NCBI GenBank assembly: GCA_019096195.1
Contig: JAGTXK010000103.1
Location: 496,001 to 560,000 of the forward strand
Direction: 5' to 3'
DNA: 64,000 nucleotides
Origin: Boletus sp. NGJ
Taxonomy: Eukaryota; Basidiomycota; Agaricomycetes; Boletales; Boletaceae
In this document: positions 58,260 through 64,000 of the stretch, in pieces
Layout: each line of letters starts with the position of its first letter
Position numbering within the stretch: the stretch's first letter is position 1
The notes under the pieces: generated by a model
What the model saw: only the letters and a program-made list of their open reading frames with translations
Told to the model about the DNA's origin: nothing
Databases searched by the model: none
Position numbers and translations under genes: made by a program

Positions 58260-58620
58260 CCTCAACCCTCAACCTCACTCACTGCCTCCACAATGACAAC
58301 AGCCTCACCCACCTTCTCAACATCTGGTGGCCTATGAAAACCAGAGGCAGTGGACAGATAGAGTAAGCCATATATCTCATGTTCAACATTGCACTCAACA
58401 CATTCACTTTGGTAATGACAGTCTGGAGACCTGCCGCCACCTCAACATGTGGCAGCCCATGAATGCCCGAAGTGGATGAGTAGGGTAAGTGATATACCTC
58501 AATGTCCATGCTCAACATAGTCATTTTGACAACAATAGTCTGGGAACCCTCAAGCTGCTCAATATGTGCCGGCCTCCAAAAGTAGCTAAGCTGAGTTCAA
58601 GGTTTGGATTCCAGTTGGTG
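58260..58620. repeat. Three diverged ~120-bp tandem units in a DUF6532-gene intron
   Basis: The pattern ACAATGACAACAGCCTC ... CTCAACATCTGGTGGCC ... AGTGGACAGATAGAGTAAG recurs near 58,290, 58,413 and 58,530 with many substitutions (GACAGTCTGGAGACC and AACAATAGTCTGGGAACC). Confidence 0.6.
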
Positions 58621-60189
58621 AGTTCCATTGTATAGGCACAGTCACCTAACTATGGCATGTCCATAGCCAGCAGATGACATGTTTGCTCTTGAGCAGCCTG
58701 TGCTAGCCAGGGGTTCGAGGATCATCACTGAAGAATGGAAATGGCAAGCCTTACAGAGGGACAGAGTGCTGCATCAGGATAACAGCCAGGCCAAAGAAGT
58801 GGAAAAGCTGACTTGCTCAGACAAATCTGAGTGCCTGCCAGGTGACAATGATGGTGATGAAGAGGAAGTCTCCATTTGTGAAGAATCTGAATCTAAAGAG
58901 TCTTCAAGCAGTGATGAAGAGGGTGGTGATGATTCCAGGCTAGTGTCCAACCATGAGAATAATGATATGGAAGGGGATGGTTTTGGCAATGTGTGTACTG
59001 GGTAACCATTACATTATGCACAAATACTCACTTGAACATAGATGGAAGACAAAGCTATCAATGAATCTCAGACAGAACCTGAAGTTGATGTGCAACCGCT
59101 GAGGGAAGTAAACGAGGTAAGGATTGATTCCTTAATATTAATGTTAATGAAATTTTCACAGGACACAAATGTTCTTGAAGCACATTACTCCAAAAACCGC
59201 CACCCCAAACCTTCATCTCCTGCTCGACTATAGCGTTTGCAGCAACATGCGGTGCCACAGCAGCAGAACCCAGCTGTGGACAACAATAAAGAAAGTGAAA
59301 ACAGTGTGCAGTGCTCTAGGAGAAGATGCTACTTGAAGAATGCAAAGCAGGAACATTGCATGGATCCAACGCAACTTGGGTTCTATCCACCCAAAAGGAT
59401 GGACTTCCTGGAAGATTATAAAATCAAGACTTGCACATACATTGCCATTCATGATACTTGGCCATAGAGGAAAGTGGCAATACATGGTTTTATACTGGAT
59501 GCCATTACAATGACCATACAGAGGTGGACATGCACAAATCAAACAGTTGAAAAAGGCTACTACCCAAAGTACAAGCAACAAATGTGTGAGCTTGTACATG
59601 TTCCGACATGAATCTGAAACCACACTGATATTTCATAGCTGTTTAAAGACCTTACATCTTGGCGTGGTGAGCTAAAGAAGGCTGTGGCAAGTTTAGTGTG
59701 GGCACACTATGATATATTCCCCCCCTTAGGAAGTCAACTTTCAAAGGTCAACACATGCAAACATGTTAAGCATGCAGCTGAGCATCTAATCAAGAAGACA
59801 TTGTTTGTGCACAGAGGCAAAGACCCCAAGGTATGACTACATATACTCCATCTTCTATTGTTGATTTTTTAGGGCTGCAGTAATAATTTTGGGCACCCTG
59901 CTGTTCAGAAACTCATTCATGTGTTTTTTTATGGTCATGATAAGCGTATTGGCAATGTTCACTGGGAGTTTTCAATGCAGATACCAAAGTATGCACTGAC
60001 ATTTGTGGTCACTGTGGTAAGTCCTATGTGTCCAATATCCTTCCTTTAATATTATTTTTCAGATACAATGCATTCTCAATGGGTATTTCCTTAATGGCAA
60101 GGCAAAGTTTCCTTTTTTTAGTCACAACAGTTATTATCGCAAGTGAAAAAAGTACAATGAACTGGTGATCTAGCTTAAGGGGCATGAGG

Positions 60190-61012
60190 TGTTATGGTTG
60201 TAGAAGGGGGTACACCTTTTTCCCTTCCCACTCCCCCTCCCAGACTCTGGGATGACCTACTCTTTGACTCCTACAACTTGGGATTCCCCCACAACACCCA
60301 CCCAAGCATCACCCCATTCGGAACACCCTTTCTAGGCAATGCATCACCATGGCTGTGACATAGCCCTCTATTTCACCTATATACATTTCACCTCTGATTC
60401 GATCACAGACATTGCCTCCTTGGCTATGTTCTCTCATACATAGCCCAGTATTCCAATTCCTCATTTGTCTGATGCATTTGATCTTCTTTCGTAGTAATAT
60501 TCAATCTGTGATCTCATATTACTATATGACAAGAAGCCTGCCCTAGATTGGGGAGGTCTATATATATGGGCATATGCCCTTCATATAACCTCTAACCTTG
60601 ATCTACACTTCTTACCGTGTAATCAACCCCACTCTCAGTTCCACATCACTTCAGGATCTGTGCCCGCTCTGGGAGTGATAACACTTGTGCTTGTGATACT
60701 CCTAGTAATCACGTCACACTTGTGTGGTCTCCTTGCTATCCATTCATGTGCCTAACCAGCAGCAACACCAATGCAGACAGGGTTCTGCCTAGATAGGATA
60801 GGTGTCACTATCTTCAAAGTCCAAGACTCCACCATTGGTCATAGGAACGTCCCTCACTTTTAGAGGAGACTCTACGTAAAGCTAGCTGTCAGTAACCCAT
60901 ACCTAGGGAACTTAGGCCTAGGAAGCCAATTGCTCAAGTCCAGCTAGTCTGGTAATCAACTAGGAAGGTTGATTACTCAGTAATGTGTCACCAGGTTATG
61001 AAGGCCATAACA
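60190..61012 (+). repeat. Solo LTR in the DUF6532-like gene
   Basis: Begins TGTTATGGTTGTAG and ends GGCCATAACA, flanked by a TGAGG duplication (60,185-60,189 and 61,013-61,017). At 823 bp it is related to the LTRs at 47,780 and 55,379. Confidence 0.88.
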
Positions 61013-61289
61013 TGAGGTACATCATCGTAAGTTTCAACAGAGGTGTTGCGAGATTGCATGCACAGGGGTGTATGTTCTTTGCTTCTTTTTATATGTTTAT
61101 CACACTGATGTATTTGGTATTAGGGCTGGTGGTATGACTCATAGGGACTCTGGAGATGGTGATAATAGTGACAATAAGTATTATGATGTCAACCTTGATT
61201 AGAGTAAGATATGCTTTTGATGTCTGATATCCATATACTGTTTTGACATTACTGTGATGAGTGATGTGTGTAGTTCTATGCCTGAGGTG

Positions 61290-61450
61290 ACATTATGGTT
61301 TCCACCTACACTATGAGGCACTACTAACACTATAAGATACTATAGTTTCCACTAACACTATGAAATGCTATGACTCTCACCAACACTATAAGATACTATG
61401 GCATACTATGACTATGATGACAGTACTGTAAGAGTACTATCCACATGAGC
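61290..61450. repeat. ACTATG-rich stretch next to a possible LTR
   Basis: Units such as CACTATGAGGCACTACTAAC and ACTATAAGATACTATGG recur through 160 bp and stop about 45 bp before the possible LTR at 61,498. The composition matches 45,884-45,962. Confidence 0.65.
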
Positions 61451-61497
61451 CCTCACTATGAACATGAAATGACTCTGACATTTTTCCCTTCATTTAC

Positions 61498-62454
61498 TGT
61501 AGTTAGCTAAGACTTAGCGACCCCACGAACGCTTACATAGTTACCTTATACCTAGACCCTAAGTCTAGGCTATATGTCACACCTACGTCAGACTACATCA
61601 CAACCCTATACCCGTAGAACAGTCTAGACCCCACTACATCACCGTATGTCATACAGAACACTCTAGTAGTTTCCATGCCGACCCTAAACCAAGGACCATA
61701 GGTAGTATATAAGTAGCGTAGTAACACTTGTATTTGGTAGCTTTGGAATTCCTTTTCTCTCTCTTGGATAGTGTGCTTGCACCCCTCGAGATATTAAGGC
61801 CCTTTCCTTTCAAATTCCAAAGCTACTACCTTGTCCCTGGGCTCTTCACCTCCAGACACTTCTAGCCCTCTCTCTCTCACTTTTGCCTAGTCGGCGCAAA
61901 CTTTTTGCCCGCTAGTACCACTCCCATTTTTGACCCAGACCCTCCCCATGTCCATCCTCAGAGGAACCAAGGACCCTCGTTAGCAATAAGCACAATTCCA
62001 GCCTACTAGGTGGTGGCTAGCGTGAGATCATCCTTAACTGCAGGAGAAGATAAGGAGGTACCGGTCACCATTTCTTCCCTCCCCTTCACTTCCGAATGCG
62101 TGGGCTCTTCACCACTGTTCACCCCTTGCCAGACCTCAGGCTTAGAGGAACCCGCTGGTACACATGAAGTATCCGAGTAAAGCACTCGTCGAAGCGCTTG
62201 TCTATATGCTCGTTCGGTGTTCTAAGTAAGGATAATGTTGCTATCAGGCATAGAGCACTAGCCCCGCTTCTCAAGTGGTTGTCGACCTGAGTGTACGCTG
62301 GTACTACGATAGTGTACCCAGGTTTGCGTGATCACCTGTGACATCACGCAGCTGCGATAGGGGAGTTTATCTTGCCTTCTCCCTGTGCAGCACCTTCCTG
62401 TAGTAGGGAAGTCATCCTCCGGTTCCCTCACTTCGACTCTCCCCCCTCCTGACA
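61498..62454. repeat. Possible LTR, 957 bp
   Basis: Starts TGTAGTTAGC and ends CTCCTGACA, with TATATAAG near 61,700 and AATAAGC near 61,985 in plus orientation, all LTR-like. Flanking 5-mers (TTTAC and GTGTG) do not match, and no partner LTR lies in the window, so this is tentative. Confidence 0.35.
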
Positions 62455-62483
62455 GTGTGCAATCTTTCCCGCCGTTATTTCTT

Positions 62484-64000
62484 TCAAGCTGCCTCCGGAA
62501 TCAACCCACCCCTACAATGTTTTCTGCCACCATTACGTCTGGGCTCACCCTGAATATAGCCTAGTCCTCTAAAGAGATCATCCATGAAGGCCTGGAATGT
62601 TGCCGGGGAATTACACATCCCAAAGAACATCACGTTTGGTTTGAACAACCCGAATGGGGTGAGGAAAGCTGCTTTCCACTGATCTTCAGGTTTGATCAAA
62701 ACATTATTGTAGCCCCATCGTACGTCAAACTTGATGAAGATCGACGATCCCTTTAATTTGTCCAGGAGATCGGAAATTAAGGGGAGGGGGTAGGCATTCT
62801 TGATCATGTGGCTGTTGAGATATCGGTAGTCTTGGCAGGGGCGGAGCTTTCCATCCTTCTTCTGTATGAAGAAGGGAGTGGCCTGGGGAGATTTTGATGG
62901 AGATATCTTCTCAGTTTTAAGGTGTTCGTTGATGAACTCTTTGCATGCCTGTAGTTCCAGGGGGTTTAAGGGGTATGCCTTGGCTCATTTCAGGACAAAC
63001 GAGTCTTTTAACTCAATGGCATGGTCGTAAAGCTGGGAGGGAGGTAACTTGGTGATTGTCTTCTCCATGAAGACATCTGCGTATTCTTTGAATGCATCTG
63101 GTAATGCAATCTTGGCCTTTGGTGCCTGTTGGGCGATCTTGGTAGACAGAGTGGTTCTCTTGATGACAAACTCTGGTACATCCCCATGTGTGTTGAAAAA
63201 CTTGGCCCATTGTAAGGGTGTCCAATGACAAAAGGTTTCGTAGAGTCTGTCTTGCACATACTCTTTTTCGTCGTGTTCCAGATACTGTAGCAGGTATTGT
63301 TGTTCCAGTGTTCCCAGTGGGTCCCCTTGGATCCATCAGTAGGAAGATGGCACTATGGTTACCCGTTCTTCCATCCAGTTGATATCAGGGTTCACTGCCC
63401 TGAGCCATGGAAGTCCTAAAATGACTTCATCCTTGCCACAATTGAGAACATAGAGATCCCGCCGTTCTCATATGCCTCCATAGTCCAACACAATGTTGGT
63501 CTTCTCTTTGATGGTCCCTAACTGGTTTTGGGTTCCATTGATGTTCCAAGCTCAGACCGGGTTGTCCAGCTTCCATGTGGGTAATCTCATTTTCTCCACT
63601 GCTTGTCTTGAAATGAAGCATCCAGTTGCTCCACTGTCGATTAGAGCTTTGGTTCCAACAATTTTGCCATCCTGCTTCCAGATCAAGAGAGGAATGCGAA
63701 TAGAGTTACTCTTCGATCCAGAAATAAATACAGGTGCAATTGTGTAGGAAGAGGGTGACATTGGTACACCTCTTCCATCTAAAAAGATGTTTCATCTTCG
63801 GGGGAAATAGTGGAGATTTGCGTAGCAGGTGCGGGTCTTAGGGCAAGAGAATCAATGTTCTCTTCCCATTCTATTGTGGCAGCTTCTTCCACTCATTCTA
63901 GAGCGAGGCCTTGCTCATTGAGCCTCATGTCAAAGGCTGTCTGGAGTGTCCTGAGAACTTTGTCTCGTCCATTGTTTCTGGAGATCTCTGTGAGATATTT
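62484..64000 (-). mobile_element. Ty3/Gypsy-type pol remnant (Ty3-C), broken fossil, runs off the right edge
   Basis: On the minus strand: an aspartic protease region (63,761-63,552, ALIDSGATGCFI), a linker region (about 63,257-62,985, AFKEYADVFMEKT) and the start of reverse transcriptase (62,807-about 62,560, [35 protein letters not shown]). The rest of reverse transcriptase, RNase H and integrase are absent. It is broken, with several interruptions. Gag would lie beyond the window edge. Age cannot be judged without LTRs. Confidence 0.8.

Larger units (their letters stand above)
58034..61200 (+). pseudogene. DUF6532-like gene, decayed, interrupted by a solo LTR
   Basis: The frame starts at ATG 58,034 (MPSKKLRVAAVSPIRQSSR). 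After introns there is an acidic exon (58,679-59,005, EEEVSICEESESKESSSSDE), a Gln-rich part, and then the conserved domain at about 59,640-60,150: LFKDLTSWRGELKKAVASLV, AAEHLIKKTLFVHRGKD, NNFGHPAVQKLIHVFFYGHD, ALTFVVTVIQCILNGYFLNG and FFSHNSYYRK. This order matches DUF6532, a domain abundant in Agaricomycetes and of unknown role. The frame resumes after the LTR (VHHRKFQQRCCEIA). Stops occur around 59,232, 59,465 and near 60,150. Removing the LTR with one TGAGG restores continuity across that insertion. Confidence 0.6.

Noticed and set aside
61498-62454. 3' LTR of the minus-strand Ty3-C remnant
   Set aside because: TG...CA ends are present, but promoter-like signals point the other way, no polypurine tract adjoins it and reverse transcriptase stops short; kept only as a possible LTR.
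1-64000. TET/JBP dioxygenase gene carried by a transposon
   Set aside because: Such genes travel with some basidiomycete DNA transposons, but I found no HxD plus His/Arg dioxygenase signature in any frame.

Overview
The window looks like a piece of a repeat-rich Agaricomycete (mushroom-forming basidiomycete) genome. The reasons are short-intron genes with GT-AG junctions, fungal housekeeping and secretory genes, and repeat families typical of that class: Plavaka-type CACTA transposons, Ty3 elements with a chromodomain, and a DUF6532-like gene. All assignments were made by reading translations by eye; no search was run.

The window has three compartments. (1) 1-13.6 kb is AT-rich, CpG-poor transposon DNA. 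A decayed Plavaka transposase gene (728-13,624) has been split by four later insertions: a Tc1 element (1,194-2,806), a 4.9-kb IS630/Tc1-like element with its own accessory gene (3,604-8,527), a second Tc1 element (9,218-10,817) and a 240-bp palindromic MITE (13,011-13,250). The three transposase-bearing insertions have clean TA target duplications. (2) 13.6-43.5 kb is GC- and CpG-richer host DNA. It carries an unidentified gene (U), exosome RRP45, TRM112, a GH3 glycosidase, a chitin-synthase motor-domain fragment abutting a decayed NACHT gene, a GH92 mannosidase, a formate dehydrogenase relic and a haem-thiolate peroxidase. (3) 43.5-64 kb is again AT-rich: a gene-free AT-rich stretch, simple repeats, three broken Ty3 elements, three solo LTRs (plus one unpaired LTR and one possible LTR), a 44-bp minisatellite, and two decayed genes of families common in Agaricomycetes.

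The main structural feature is a large inverted duplication. Arm A (18,604-23,218) reappears in reverse as arm B (38,768-43,346), separated by 15.5 kb. Both ends of arm B fall inside genes that are whole only at arm A (gene U and GH3), so A is the parent and B the copy. TRM112 reads open in both arms. RRP45 is open in A and has a one-base insertion in B. The GH3 copy in B lacks its catalytic half.

Working relationships: RRP45 and TRM112 are transcribed divergently from a 96-bp shared intergenic region. GH3 and GH92 act on glycosides, the first probably secreted and the second membrane-anchored. The peroxidase is an oxidoreductase of the unspecific-peroxygenase type. The remaining coding matter is transposon machinery or decaying fragments.
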